The notes: generated by a model not told the origin, from the letters alone. DNA of 64,000 nt from Diplonema papillatum (GCA_030068145.1 JAPJBO010000041.1:372001-436000); one strand, 5' to 3'. Positions 22,376-34,600 are shown, counted from the stretch's first letter. Translations and numbers: made by a program.

Positions 22376-24538
22376 CTCCCACTTCGAAAACGGGCGGCAG
22401 GCAAAAAAAGAAATACAGGTTTCCGTTGGACTCAACAAGACAAGCGCTCTTCATCCGAAGACCCTCAACGCACAGGAAGAACGACTTCGTGCAGGCGGAC
22501 AAAAACCTTCGAAATCCTCAAGCGAACTATAACTCTAAAAACCTTCGAAATCCGTAAAATTCCATCGAAAAAGCCAACCTCAAGAAAATACTCGAGAACT
22601 AGCTCAAGAGCGATTCTTCCACGGGTCAACTGTGGGGACTTGATAAAAGTAACTCAGGCAAACTTTAGCTCTAAAAATGCCGGTTGATGACGAAAAACAA
22701 AAACCCCCCGGCGAAACATGGCGCAAACTAGAAAATGGCAACCAGTTCAGCACATCGTGTAGGGTTCGTCAGCGGTGCTCATTTTTTTGAAAGGGACGGT
22801 GCAGGACGAGACCTGATTTGTCTTTTGTTTTTTTGTGGTCTCCCCGGAAGAAATGCGCTATGCACGACCTCCCGTGGGGGTTTTTTTTTTTTTTCTTCTT
22901 TTTGTGTTTGTGTTTTTTTTTTTTTGTTGAGTTTTTATTTTTTGGTCGCAGTCTCCTCTTCCTTGCATTTTCCCGTACCCGGGGCGCCACGAACAGAGAT
23001 GGGGCATGTGTACCGACCGTTGGGTCGTCGCTTATCGTTTTCTGCAGTGGCGAGAGAACCAGGGCCTATCGCAGAGTGCCAAGCGCGCAACAGGGAGGAG
23101 AGTGGCATATAGGGTTGCCGATGCCAGGAAGGACAGGACGATACGTGGGACGACTTGGCGCGAATGCTGGGCAGAAACCGATGTATGTTTTCATCGCAAC
23201 TCCTCCGCGCACCCATCAGATAGGTTGTCAGGATATCTGTGTTGTACAGGATCGTCAACGGTTTCTTCCAGTGAGTTCTACGTTCTCGAGTATACCAACC
23301 CCACCCCCCGTCTCCCTGTCAGGCTGTCCCGAGCTACGAGCAGCCGCCTGGCAAACCAGACTTCCATAGCTGAGCTGTCCTGAAGACACTTAGGTTCCGC
23401 GCTGATGATGGTCCGCCTTTTGTCGACCCATTTCTCTGTTTGTAGTGCCAATGCTGAGCTCGAAGAGCAACGAACCACGAAAAAACAGATGGCAGAGTTC
23501 TTCTTACACACTAAACTAAAGTTTTCCCCACCCAACCCCCCGGCAAGGTCGGGGTTTCTTTTTTTTTGGTTTTGCTTTTTCTTCGGAGCGTGTCGTGAGC
23601 TACCGTGTTCGGACCACTGCACCCTCTGCCGACACTCGCTAGCCGTCGACGCTCATGACGGCAGCCCCAGCCTGAAGTGCAAATGCAGCCGACGCGTCAC
23701 TGCTGCTGTGTGCTCGGATTGGCGCCGCTCAAGCGACCACCTTACGTCACTCGTTTGTTTGTAAAGATTGGTCCGTTCTTCTCCCTGACTTGTTCCCGGA
23801 TTAGGATGACACATACCACTACTACTACTGCTTTTACTGCGCAGTCTATCGTCACAGATTGTTGGTGCATAGCAAGTTCAAACTACTACTACTACTACTA
23901 CTGCTTTTTGTCGTGAGCTACCGAATGAGTCCCTTTGGCGCGTTGCCACTCTGTCGCGCATTCGTCTCGTGTGTGAAAAATCAATAGGGATGTTGTGTGG
24001 CACTGGGGAAAACGGCGCTGTCAAATCCATAGTGCGCAAGCAGCTAACGACAACGAATCTATCGTCGGATCAGACCGCAGTCGTTGACATCTTTGGACAA
24101 GGCCGCCTCCACCCCGCCGCCCCCCCCCGCGCGCGGGGGCTTTTGTTTTTTTGCTGCTTGTTTTCTTTTTCTCTCGTCAATCTTTCTTTCACTTTGTTTT
24201 CCTTTCCTTTCTTCGTTTTCAGTTTTTTCTCACCCCCCCCCTTCTGTTTTGACACTTCTGCCCTTTCTCAACTAACGCCGAACGCTATCAGCCGCTTATT
24301 CGTATCATTCATTCTTGAGCGTACCAACATAGGTACTCGTAGCACTCGACGGACACTCGAGTGTTGGTGAGTTCAAGTGTCGGAAAGCCCTGTCCTCAAT
24401 GGATTCAATCGTATCCTCAAAATCTCGAAACCGGCCGTTGTCGGACCATGCAAATGGAATATTTCGGCAGAACTCCGAAAAAAGCCGAAATCTGTGACAC
24501 TTTTTCGTGGAATGAGTGATATTTCAAATCGATCTGAA

Positions 24539-25547
24539 CGCGGGCTTCCCATCCCTGGGGGGGGGGGGGGAGGCTCGGCGTGCTGCGGCGCCGGCGCGTG
24601 CTGCTCGCTCGGAACGGGACCCTGGCCGGCGACCCGCCGCTGGCGCGGGCGATAGGCGCCGTCGGCCTGATCGTCTCCTGATCGTCTCCTGATCGTCTCC
24701 TGATCGTCTCCGCCGAGTACAGCAGCGACGGCGGCGGCTGGACCCGACCGCGCCGCCGTCGAGAAGCACGGGATCGCCGTCGTTCAGGAGCCCCACCCCT
24801 GGCCTCGGCATGGTGTAGGCTACGTTAGGTTTTCCAACTCTTGAAATCACGTGATCAGCACAAAAATCAACTTTCTCATGTAGTACTTGCATCTTTCAAA
24901 TCGATCAGTAGGCTCGCAGCCTCGGTGGGGGCATTTGAGGCAGATGTGGCGGTGCCGGGTCGCAGTGCTGCTGCTGCTGCCGCTGGCGCCGGCGCGCGCG
25001 GCGGAACGACCGGCCCTGCCTGCTTGCCTTCGGACACCTGCGTTAATGTGTAACAGATGAGCCGCCCCAGCCAAACTCCCCACCTGACTGGTGCCTCCAA
25101 ACGAGGATTCGCGAGCCGAAGCCCGTTTGTCGCTGGAAACGGATAAGCTACGGATCCGAAGACCCTAACCCCCGCTGCGGGAGATGGTCGTGCTGCTGGC
25201 CGGCGGCGACCCGCCGCTGACGCGGGCGATACGCGCCGTCGGCCTGATCGTCTCCTGATCGTCTCCTGATCGTCTCCGCCGAGTACAGCAGCGACGGCGG
25301 CGGCTGGACCCGACCGCGCCGCCGTCGAGAAGCACGGGATCGCCGTCGTTCAGGAGCCCCACCCCTGGCCTCGGCATGATAAGTGCGTGGTGTAGGCTAC
25401 GTTAGGTTTTCCAACTCTTGAAATCACGTGATCAGCACAAAAATCAACTTTCTCATGTAGTACTTGCGTATTTCAATTCGATCAGTACAAAGGCTTCCCA
25501 TCCCTGGGAGGGGAGGCTTGCAGCCTCGGTGGGGGCGTTGGAGACAG
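24539..25547 (+). pseudogene. Two upstream 5' echoes of the membrane-protein gene
   Basis: Copies at about 24539-24960 and 25177-25380 reproduce the signal-peptide and early coding region of the gene at 25548, broken by stops. Each contains an 11-bp unit CTGATCGTCTC expanded to four or three copies, where the intact gene has one. A shared flank with AAATCACGTGATCAGCAC follows each coding fragment (about 24838 and 25421). Together with the gene this is a tandem triplication with only the last copy intact. Confidence 0.85.
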
Positions 25548-26420
25548 ATGTGGCGGTGCCGGGTCGCAGCGCTGCTGCTGCTGCTGCTGCCGGCGCGCGC
25601 GGCGGAGAACGACCGGCCGTGCCTGCCGCTGCGGGAGATGGTCGTGCTGCGGCGCCGGCGTGTGCTGCTCGCTAGGAACGGGACCGTGGCGGGCGGCGAC
25701 CCGCCGCTGGTGCCGGCAATGGGCACTGTCGGCCTGATCGTCTCCGCCGAGTACGGCAGCGACGGCGGCGGCTGGACCGACGTGCGCGCCGCGGTCGAGA
25801 AGCACGGAATCGCCGTCGTGAAGGAAACAACCCCCGGCCCCTCCGACGACTCGGACCACCTGCGGGTCGTCTACTCCCTGCGCGGGGAAGGCGGCATGCT
25901 CGACTTCAACCGGCCTTCGGTCGGCGGGCTCCCGTTCTTCGCGGCGCGGAAGCTGAATCCGAGCGAAAAATACGGCTGCGCGGTGCCGCAGGCCGGCTCG
26001 GCCGGGCCCTTCCAGTTCGCAACGGGTTGTTCGTGCCCGGTGGGCCAGCGGTGCCGGTCGCGTGTGGTCGACTTCGTGCACTCCGGCGTGAAGTACACCA
26101 GCAGCATGGGGCTTTGCGGGTGCTGCGCGGGTTGGGTTATAGCGCTGGTCATAGGGGTCCCGGTACTGTGCCTGGTCACCGCCGCAGGGTTCTGCACGCG
26201 GCCGTTCGCGCGGCTGACGACGCACGTGCTGGGGGGCCGCGAGAAGGCGCTCGCGAAGTACCGCCGCGTGCCTCCCGTCCAGACGCAGCCGGCGCCGGGG
26301 GACAACCCCAACCCGCTGGCTGACGACGTGTGGTCGCCGGTGGGGGGGGCCATGTCGCAGCGTTCTGCCGCCAGCAGCACGTCTCCTCGTCTGCGCCCGG
26401 TGGCGAGCCCGGCCGGCTGA
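25548..26420 (+). CDS. Secreted/type I membrane protein, unknown
   Basis: 290 residues. Residues 1-18 form a signal peptide (MWRCRVAALLLLLLPARA). The ectodomain (~19-190) has scattered cysteines, ending in a CSCPVGQRC cluster. A hydrophobic segment, WVIALVIGVPVLCLVTAAGF (about 196-215) with GLCGCC just before it, is a transmembrane helix. The cytoplasmic tail is basic then Ser/Pro-rich. I chose this ATG because it starts the signal peptide and is directly preceded by AG; an in-frame ATG 28 codons upstream would bury the signal. I do not recognise the family. A surface or endomembrane role is inferred from topology only. Confidence 0.8.
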   Translation: MWRCRVAALLLLLLPARAAENDRPCLPLREMVVLRRRRVLLARNGTVAGGDPPLVPAMGTVGLIVSAEYGSDGGGWTDVRAAVEKHGIAVVKETTPGPSDDSDHLRVVYSLRGEGGMLDFNRPSVGGLPFFAARKLNPSEKYGCAVPQAGSAGPFQFATGCSCPVGQRCRSRVVDFVHSGVKYTSSMGLCGCCAGWVIALVIGVPVLCLVTAAGFCTRPFARLTTHVLGGREKALAKYRRVPPVQTQPAPGDNPNPLADDVWSPVGGAMSQRSAASSTSPRLRPVASPAG

Positions 26421-27090
26421 CTGTGTGGCTAAAGGTCGTGAAAGGATTGCTATGCACGTTGCTGATCCTTGCTCAGGTTTTCACATGGCCGTGAGACGGC
26501 GTTTTTGATTAAACGTCGCGAAAGGGCGGTGCCCGATCCTTGCTGGGCCGTTTGCGTACACCAGCAGCACGGGGCTTTGCGGGTGTTGCGCGGGTTGGGT
26601 TATTGCGCTGGTCATGGGACTTCCGGTGCTGTGCCTGGCCAGGTTCTGCACGCGGCCGTTCGCGCGGCTGACGACGCACGTGCTGGGGGGCCGCGAGAAG
26701 GCGCTCGCGAAGTACCGCCGCGTGCCTCCCGTCCAGACGCAGCCGGCGCCGGGGGACAACCCCAACCTGCTGGCTGACTGTGTGACTAAAGGTCGTGAAA
26801 GGTTGTTATGCACGTTGCTGGTCCTTGCTCAGGTTTTCACATGGCTGTGTGATTGGTTGTTTGATCAAAAGTCGCGAAAAGGGTGTTCTGCATGGTGCCT
26901 GATCCCACCAAAGTTTCTCATGTAGTACTTGCATATGGGGTTCCGTTTGCTCGGCCCCTTCGACGACTCGGCCCACCTGCGGGTCGTCTACTCCCTGCGC
27001 GGGGAAGGCGGCATGCCCGACTTCAACCGGCCTTCGGTCGGCGGGCTTCGGTCGGCGGGCTGCCGTTCTGCGCGGCGCGGAGAATAGTCC
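26421..27090 (+). pseudogene. 3' echoes of the membrane-protein gene
   Basis: About 26555-26790 copies gene positions 26090-26335 (transmembrane and tail region) with deletions, and then the 3' flank containing AGGTCGTGAAAGG is repeated. About 26955-27075 copies an earlier piece, 25835-25960. The order of pieces is not that of the gene, so simple tandem duplication is not enough to explain them. Confidence 0.85.
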
Positions 27091-28158
27091 TTTAAGTTAT
27101 TGTGGGAATCCTCAAGTCCGCTTCGGGGGGTACACAGTTCCTGCTGCAACGGTAGTATCCTGGGTAGCCAGCAGACTAACGGGCGGAAGAAGCTGCTGCC
27201 AACAAGCGCAGCAGTGCCGGCCTCTGCGTTGTTCGTGAAGTAATCTCTTCACGCAGTTCCTTTGCACCAGGTCTTTCCTTTTGTTTTTTCTCTCGTTTTC
27301 GGCCACCGACCTCGACAGTATGTTTCTCCCTTCCGCGTACACGTCTTTTTTTTTTCTTTTTTGTGCCCAAGAGCCGCTGCTGAAGGCTTCCTGCGATTCT
27401 CTTCCGAGAACGCGCAGTCTCCTCCTGGCACGCTGAATGCTATACTGAAAAAGCATCGCACCATTCCATTCGCCATTTACCGCTGGGAAGCAGAACATCG
27501 ACTGGTGCCGGGCCAGGGGTCGAAATTGGGCCCCTAGCCTGCAGTTGGCGTAGCCTTTCTTCGTTCTTTTGCTATCTCCACTTGGTCGGAGCCTCGAATA
27601 CGGGTCAAATACAAGGTTCTTGAGTGGGTTACACATTCTCACATTTCACTCGTATCATTCTCACATGCGAGAATTTTATGCGAGAATGCGAGAATCGTTC
27701 TCGCATACAAGTCGGATCGGCCTAGGATGTCTCAGTGCACTCTGCATCCTTATGTTGTGCGGAAGACTGCTGTCGTTGCTCTTGTCAAGGCTCGCACGTC
27801 TTGGACGGTTGGTATACAGGGGTTCCGTACAGCGCTTTCGCGTGTCTGTGCTTCACACATGTCATTAACACGAGAGCCGGTAGGTTCCCTACCGTGATGA
27901 GAGGGTCACATGCAGCAAAACAGATTTGACGAAAGATCCGGATACTTCCCCGGAGACGACTTGTAAATCCTGAATCATCGGTCTAGTATTGAAGCACGTA
28001 CACGCGCTGTCTGTGCTCCACACAGTCATTAGCACGAGAGCCAAAGTTCCCTACCGTGATGAGAAAGATCCGGAGACTTACCCGGAGAATCCTGAATCAT
28101 CGTTGTTATTAGCAATGCCAATGTAGGTACCCGCAGACACTTCTTAAGGGGAAAGAAC
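27091..28158. other. Intergenic with local duplication
   Basis: No gene recognised. A block with CCCTACCGTGATGAGA and GAATCCTGAATCATCG occurs twice (about 27865-27985 and 28035-28105). Short palindromic runs of GCGAGAAT/ATTCTCGC lie at 27650-27705. Confidence 0.55.
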
Positions 28159-28527
28159 ATGGGCAAGAGCAAAGGGCCGGCGCAGGCTGAGAAGGGTGGC
28201 GCGAAGAAAGGAGCGAAGCCCGAAGAAAAGGTGGTCGAGAAAGGCGTCGACAGCCAGGAGGTGCGGCACATTCTGTTCGAGAAGCACGGGCAAGCCCTCA
28301 ACATCCTCAAGCTGATCAACGACGGGACCATCACCTTCAACGAGGCCGCCCGCACCCATTCCCTCGACAAGGCGGGGCGCTCCGGGCTTATCGGTTGGAA
28401 GAGGAAGACGGAGCTGGACCCCACCTTCTGGGAAGCGGCGCTGACCGTCCCGATCGGGGAGTACACCAAGGAGCCCATCAGGACACCCTTCGGCTACCAC
28501 ATCATCATGGTGCACGCCCGCAAGTAG
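28159..28527 (+). CDS. PIN4: Parvulin-type peptidyl-prolyl isomerase (Par14/PIN4)
   Basis: 122 residues, single exon. A Lys/Gly-rich basic N-terminus (1 to ~30) precedes a parvulin domain that includes VRHILFEKHGQA, the conserved SGLIGW segment and the end TPFGYHIIMVHARK. Length, basic leader and lack of a WW domain fit Par14/PIN4 rather than Pin1. This family isomerises X-Pro bonds and in animals is linked to pre-rRNA processing and chromatin. The only change from typical is an insertion-free, short C-terminus. The last ~30 codons plus 3' flank are repeated downstream. Confidence 0.93.
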   Translation: MGKSKGPAQAEKGGAKKGAKPEEKVVEKGVDSQEVRHILFEKHGQALNILKLINDGTITFNEAARTHSLDKAGRSGLIGWKRKTELDPTFWEAALTVPIGEYTKEPIRTPFGYHIIMVHARK

Positions 28528-28611
28528 GCACCCCCCCCCCGCGCGCGGCCTCGCTGCTTTGAGCATTTCAAACGCAATGATACACACAAAATCGTGACCA
28601 AGGGCACGGGC

Positions 28612-28763
28612 CGCTGACCGTCCAGATCGGGGAGTACACCAAGGAGCCCACCCTTCGGCTACCACGCGCGCAAGTAGGCACCCCCCCCCCGCGCGCGGCC
28701 TCGCTGCTTTGAGCATTTCAAACGCAATGATACACACAAAATCGTGACCAAGGGCACGGGCCC
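28612..28763 (+). pseudogene. 3' echo of the PIN4 gene
   Basis: The block from GCTGACCGTC through the TAG stop, a C-run, GCGCGCGGCCTCGCTGC and CCAAGGGCACGGGCC is a direct repeat of 28440-28611. The coding portion has lost several codons. The flank is almost identical, which suggests a recent event. Confidence 0.88.
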
Positions 28764-30895
28764 CAGGCAAGCGCTGTGTCAGCAGACATGTGCCTGCGTC
28801 TGCTGATTCTTTTGGAAAACGCCGTCGCAGACGCGTCCGCGCGGAAATATTTCATGCAGGCGCGCAGACCTTATGCATACAGAAGAAACCCCCAACCTCG
28901 AAGTCCGGTGTATGTGCGCACTAGCAAATGCGTCTTTGCCGTGCATGGCGCTGAGCTTCTCACTTTGCGACCGGAGAGTACGTGCACTGCATAAGACTGC
29001 TGAAGATCCACTTACCGTCGACGGAGTGGTTCCCAGGTCTGCGAAGGCACCTTTCAGTGCGTAGGTTGCTACATACAACTTTCGAGTGATATCTCACCCG
29101 GGCGCTGAGCAATCGCTGTGGGGCACAGCAAAGCGGCAAACTGCGGCGAGGAAAGGCAGCAGCCGGCCCGCGTTCGGTTCCTCTCCGTCAGATGCCGTCG
29201 AAACAGTTCGTCGTTGTGCATAGCCCCAACGAATGAACTCAAGGCGCGCGTGGGTTTCCAGTGGGCGAGGGGTAGACGGGAACCCGTTTTGAAAAGGCTG
29301 CGTACTTTCGTACCAGTCTGAAGGTACCAGTCGGAAGGTACCAGTCGGAAGGTTTCCACATGTACGTAAAGCGGCAACCAGCTCACAGGGGGGACAGCTC
29401 CCTGGAGAGATGGTCAAAGGCACTCTAACTCGTCTTTGTCGTTCATCGTAATTTCTTGCGTTAACAACGCATTGTTAGTGCCACGACAGTACACTGGACT
29501 GGACGTGGACGAAGATCCCAGCAGCAAGCAACATCGAATGCTTTGGTCGAGCACGTTTGATGTGCGTGTTCTTCTTCGTAAGCAAGCCGGTCGTCCCCTC
29601 CTGATAGACTGTCAACTGCAGCTCCATGGGGATAAGGATGGACCTGATCGACCGTGGTGTTCCGTGGCACCGTGTTACACAGCGGCAGGCAATTGGATGC
29701 AGTTTCAGGGTATAGGGATGAACCGGCTTGGTAGAGCAGAGAGGAAGGGAGTCCGCGACTCTGTTGGCAAGTTAGGAATGGATCCTCGGACATTCGGAGA
29801 AAACGGACTTGAATGCGAAGGTCTCCTCCGTGCTTTCTTGGCGGACGTGCCGCCTGGTTGGGAGCGAGTTGCGTACCTCTGTGTTAGGTGGCATCGGTGT
29901 GGGGGGGGGAGGGGTCACTCACTTCATCTGCACCTTCCTCGTCGACATTCCAACACTGCCCCCACCCTTTGCGGGATGCGTTTCCCTCTATCTGGCTTCT
30001 GCAGCCGTTTGAACTCAGTCCACCTTTTCCTTGCTGAATCCGTTGACAGCGTCTCCCTTTCAGTGCGGCTTCTCGCGGTATGCTTCACAGTCAGATGGAA
30101 AAGAAACCAAAACAACACCGGTAAAAAAACATGTGCCTCATGTCATCAGCATCAATATGTGGAGTCGCCTCTGACTTCCCAAGTAGGACAGGATCGCAGC
30201 CACCAGGTTCCTTTCCCCACGTGGCGCTCATGAGCAACATACAACATGCCTTCAGGGGCAGCAGAAGAGTCTTAAAACGACGAAAAGGGCAGTCTGATTC
30301 TATTCTCAGTCAATCGAGGTGCCGTCGGCGTTTTAAGCTAAATAACGGCCAGACCCCCAGCAACATGATTGTGGCCATCGTGACTTCGACTGTTATGAAA
30401 CTACTCTAGTAAGCCTGGCTCCAGGAAACAGGGCAAATTTGTCGTGGGCTCTGCTGGACAGGGCGCACCAATCAGTTGGCAGTATCCGGGGCGCCGGTCG
30501 ATAGAGCTGCAGAGAGGGTAGTTGCTAGTACAAAACGACATTTTGGATCTGTTGCATTATCAGTCGATGCGAAGTTGTCCCTCGACGTTTTGTTAGGTCA
30601 AAATGGGAAGCAATCGCGTATCGACAGCCATGCTGTACTAGACTCCGTGCGAGCAGGTCGAAGATCCTGTTAACCGTGTGACCACAGTCGCCTGTGTTTA
30701 CCGTCAGCAATGTTGCGGGTTGAACTCCAAGTTAGTGCGTGGCAAAGAAGCTAGAGGGCCTGTCTCATGCTCGTGGCTCGTGACGTTGTCATGTTTCAGA
30801 GACAGCGCGCCAAGATGTGTCCCCTCCTCTCTTTCTCACCCAGACACGAACGTGATCACACGCAGCATGGGTGGACGGGGGGGCGTGGTCGCGGG
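28764..30895. other. Intergenic, no gene recognised
   Basis: Contains a plus-strand R8 copy (about 29600-29720, with CAGCGGCAGGCAATTGGATG) and a threefold GGTACCAGTCGGAAG-type repeat near 29325-29350. A 265-codon open frame at 29436-30233 shows no domain or GC3 bias and is not called. Confidence 0.5.
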
Positions 30896-32688
30896 ATGGC
30901 AAGCAAGCAGGTCGTCGAAACCACGCACGAAGGATGCATTCACGACGTCCAGGTGCGTTCAATTCCCTGTCTATTACCCCTTACGGACGGAGGGACGGAG
31001 GTTGCCCAGGGCGCTGAAAGCCTTCCTGGGAAAATCTATGGGTCAAACTCGAGAGTTCTACGGCTCCAAAATGGGAAACCGCGCGCAGTGCTCCGTGGAT
31101 AGGTTTCGTAACACATCTCTGCACAGCAGCAAAGCATTGATCTTTTTGACCCCTCTAGCCTCCTTCGAAGTAAGCACAAGTCAGCCCTTCGAGTACTTTA
31201 GTACCAACAAAAATGTGTCCGTCGCAAACAGCTCCGAACATGGCGAGCCAGCAGACGGCTTAAATCGGTGGCAATCTACGCGGGGAAGGTGCCTTTTGGG
31301 CCTACACTGGGGTTACCTACAACGAAGGTGTACACGAACGAAACAACCCGCACCTTTCTTGCTCTAACAGAACACCATCAAATAACGGTCACACGGACAT
31401 CCTAAAACTTCGGAATTTCAAGCGAACCAGGGCTTACGCTCCGTTTTCGGTCTCAGAAAAAACGTGTGGTCCACACGTGGGGTTCGAGGGAGAAAAGACC
31501 TTCCCGTATGTGCGGCGGGCAAAAAGAGATAGCGTAACTACTGGACTTGGCGACACCTGGCTGTGTGCGGCCTTGGCGACTTGTGTGCCTAGACTCCCCT
31601 GCATGTGGACCAACCTGTGGCAAGCACATGTGGGGGAAAAAATACATCAAAATTCACGTGTGGTACCTGTGGATCCACACGTGGGGGGGGGGGGGGGGGA
31701 GGCGTTCAAAAGAAATTGACGTGCGGAAATCCACACGTTCCGCACGTTAATTTGGAGCGTAAGCCCTGGAGCGAACGTTAGCTCTAAAAAATGTGCGCAG
31801 GCCGACGTTAACAACCGCTTCCTGGCGACGGCGGGCTCCGACGGCAAGATAAAGATCCACGAGGTCAAGGGCGACCAGGAGACCGAGCTGCACAGCATCG
31901 ACGCGCACGTGGGCGGCGGCGTGTGGCAGGTGGCGTGGGCGCACCCGCGCGCCGTCGGAAACGTGAACACGCTCGCCTCGTGCGGCGAGGACGGGAAGGT
32001 GCACATCTGGCGCGACGTGGGAGAAGGCTACCGGTGCGTGTACACATCTCCGCATGTACACGAAGGCGGGGCGGTGGCGGTTGATTGGGCTCCGTTCGAG
32101 CACGGGTGCCACGTCGCGTCTGGCGGCGCGGATGGCTCCGTGGTGGTCATGACGAAGCCGCCGAAGGGCGAGTGGGAGGCCGCGGTCTTCACCGCCCACC
32201 ACGGCGGCGTCACCGGGATCTCTTGGGCGCCGTTCTTCAGCTCCGGGACCCTGATCCAGCCGTCTGCAAGTCTGCAGGCGCTCGCCGGCCAGCGGCGGTT
32301 CGTGACCGGTGGCTGCGACGGGACGCTGCGCGTGTGGGGCCTCAACCCGCAGACGATGAAGTGGGAGGTCTCGAGCACGATGGCGGAGCACAGCAAAAAC
32401 GGGGTCGTCGCCATCCGCGACGTGCAGTGGGCGCAGAACTGCGGGCTGCCGTTCGACTACATCGCGAGCTGCGCCGACGACAAAGTGGTCCTCGTCTGGC
32501 GGCAGGAGATGCCGGACAAGGACTGGAAGAACAAGCAGGTCGGCGGATCGGACCTGACCCCTTGCAGGGTGTCGTGGTCGCTCACCGGCAGCGTGCTTGC
32601 CATCTCGTACGAGGACCACACCGTGTCGCTGTGGAAGGAAGACCGCACCTCGGCGGGCTGGAAGGAAATGTCCCGCATCACGCAGTGA
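30896..32688 (+). CDS. SEC13: SEC13, COPII coat / nuclear pore WD40 protein, two exons
   Basis: Exon 1 is 30896-30952 (19 codons, ending THEGCIHDVQ) with donor GTGCGT. Exon 2 is 31801-32688 after GTGCGCAG. The joined protein has 314 residues, close to the usual ~320. WD-type blades are visible: RFLATAGSDGKIKIHEV, WQVAWAHP, LASCGEDGKVHIW, HVASGGADGSVVVM, RFVTGGCDGTLRVWGL, IASCADDKVVLVW and LAISYEDHTVSLW. SEC13 forms the outer COPII cage with SEC31 and also sits in the Y-complex of the nuclear pore. The intron carries an R7 fragment split by a hAT-type MITE. An ATG at 30868, out of frame, could be in the leader. No echo copies were seen. Confidence 0.95.
31428..31768. mobile_element. hAT-type MITE, copy A (in SEC13 intron)
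   Basis: 341 bp with 15-bp terminal inverted repeats CAGGGCTTACGCTCC and its complement. Flanking 8-mers AAGCGAAC and GAGCGAAC match at 7 of 8 positions, as expected for a hAT target duplication. It sits inside a tail of repeat R7 (ATTTCAAGCGAAC... GCTCTAAAAA), so it inserted after that repeat was in place. No transposase is encoded. Confidence 0.88.
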
Positions 32689-34015
32689 AACCGTGTGTCC
32701 ACCCGTTAAGTGTCGAACTTGCTGACTGAAACGCCGCACACCACGCGATGTGAACGCAACACCGAGCAAACGACTGCTCCAAACCGAAGACACGCCACCA
32801 GTACGCTGGTACCCAGTAAACTAGGCCATTTTGCAGTCGTGCCACACACTGTGGTAATTCTTTTGCTGTATAAGCACCTGCTTTGTAGGAAATACTTGAG
32901 ACCGCCAGCTGCAAAATCTCACAGGAGTAGCTGTGCTGTAGCCCACACGAAACACAGGTAAATCTGGGTTTGGTGGCGGGCATCAGCGTTCAACGCTCCT
33001 CCGGCTCCATTCAACACGAAGCGAGACCATACTCAACTCTACACTGGCATGGCTTCAAAAAGCCGATCGGAAAACACGTCGAGCAAAGCGGTGCACAGAA
33101 CCGGAACTGTGGAGTAACACAAATGATGATGGCTCGTCCTACCCGATCGTCGTCTGCCTTTCGACGAGGCAACTGTTCCCTTCTACATACATGTATACCC
33201 GAGCCCTCGTGCACGCGTATAAGTTTTGCCAGTCCTCCTATATCCTGTCGCTATCCAGCGGGAGTAGAGGACTCGCGTGCGCTCTGACCCCAGCTTCTTC
33301 CTTGCCTCCAGTGTCCGTACTCGCTTGCTTCTTTGACCTGCAGGGAGGAAGCGAAGGTGCAAGGAAAACGAACAGTCGGTGCTCCTTTTTCTTTCTGCTT
33401 TTTCGAAAACTCCGACCAGGACGATTGCTCTTCCCCCAGGGATATTATGCAGTTCGCAATTGTGTTCTTGCAATATCTAGCCGAATGGCAGGTGGCGGAT
33501 TTCCGCGCTCGTGCGCAAGACACAATTATGCTGCTTTTGCAGTGCAAACCGAACCCGGTTCGCGACTTCGGTTGCGGTAAAGTGTTACAAAGTCGTCGGC
33601 TTTCAGATCCGGATACGCATATCGTAACAGATAGTTAGAGGTTGCTTGAAGGATACCCGTGTGCATCGTTCGAAAGAGTTTGCGCATCTGGAGTCCGTCT
33701 AGGCCCGATGCGGACAACGAAGCATCGGAGTTGTCTTGGCTGGATCGCGCTGCCGTCTCGACGGCAGGGGACGCTAGGTGGTCAGGGTGGGTGTGAAGCA
33801 GCAGCACAGCTTCGCGCTGGTGGACGCAAGCGGGGCTTTCCCGCGACCGGATGCATGACAGTGATTTCGTGCCAGGTCCCACATTGGTGCGTCCAACATG
33901 GTTGCGGTTGATCAGCCTCCGTTTGCCCTTACTCGAACTACCCGTCCTCTGGCCATATCCAACGTGAAGCAAAAGCCTGCCGGAAATAAACTGCCGGAAA
34001 TAAACGATTGCCTTT

Positions 34016-34114
34016 CATGGCCGGGCGGTGAAAGGAAGATACTTTGTGCTTTCACAACTGGCAGTCTCCTCAAGTATTTCCTACAAAGTATCTTCCTTTC
34101 ACCGCCCGGCCATG
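34016..34114. repeat. Perfect 32-bp inverted repeat with 35-bp loop
   Basis: The left arm 34016-34047 starts CATGGCCGGGCGGTGAAAGG and the right arm 34083-34114 is its exact reverse complement. It is directly followed by the R3 terminal motif GGCGGGCGTAAGCG. A tandem CTGCCGGAAATAAA doublet lies just before it. Such a perfect arm implies a recent origin or active maintenance. Confidence 0.92.
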
Positions 34115-34184
34115 GGCGGGCGTAAGCGTTTGTAGTAAGCACTTTGTAGTTGTATTGTTTTCTCCCCCCCTAGCACAGTGATGT

Positions 34185-34600
34185 TATCAAACGTTTGCAA
34201 AACGTACGTTTGACAAGATTTATCAAACGCAAACGTTTGACAAACGTGCAAACGTTACGTTTGCCTATCGATGGACCGGGTCTGTACACAGTACACGACC
34301 CTTGATAGCACTTGTCCACGTGGCTGCAGGCGGACACGACAAATAAGGGAACAAGACATCCTTCTGGTTCTCCTTGGGCGTGCACAGGGAGATACAGGGA
34401 GATACTAGCCTTCAAAGTGTTCCCTCCCACTTTCTGGGGCCCCGGGCATGAAGATCCTGCCCGTGTGGCTCGAGTGTTCACAAGCCGACCACACTCGGAT
34501 CCCCACTGCAGGCGCAGCCAGCGCCTCACTCACGTTTGATACACGTTTGACATATATTTTGCAAACGCAAACGTTAGTCAAACGTTCAAACGTTCAACGT
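34185..34600. repeat. CAAACGT/ACGTTTG clusters flanking a spacer
   Basis: Dense repeats of CAAACGT and its complement occur at about 34185-34265 and 34535-34602, bracketing 270 bp of other sequence. The second cluster ends at the start codon of the next gene, so it may be promoter or leader sequence, or the terminal repeats of a small element. Confidence 0.6.

Larger units (their letters stand above)
19934..24538. other. Gene-poor repeat field
   Basis: No GC3-biased frame or recognisable protein. It holds two R1 copies, one R4 copy, CATGCATG-containing R11 units near 21350 and 21680, a GGAGAC-tail fragment at 21240-21300, and T-rich tracts (20820-20850, 22875-22935, 24130-24230). A trinucleotide ACT run at about 23815-23905 recurs with its flank at 48640-48715. 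Open frames here are tract artefacts. Confidence 0.6.

Noticed and set aside
29436..30233. 265-codon plus-strand open frame
   Set aside because: It overlaps repeat R8, lacks GC3 bias and contains no domain.
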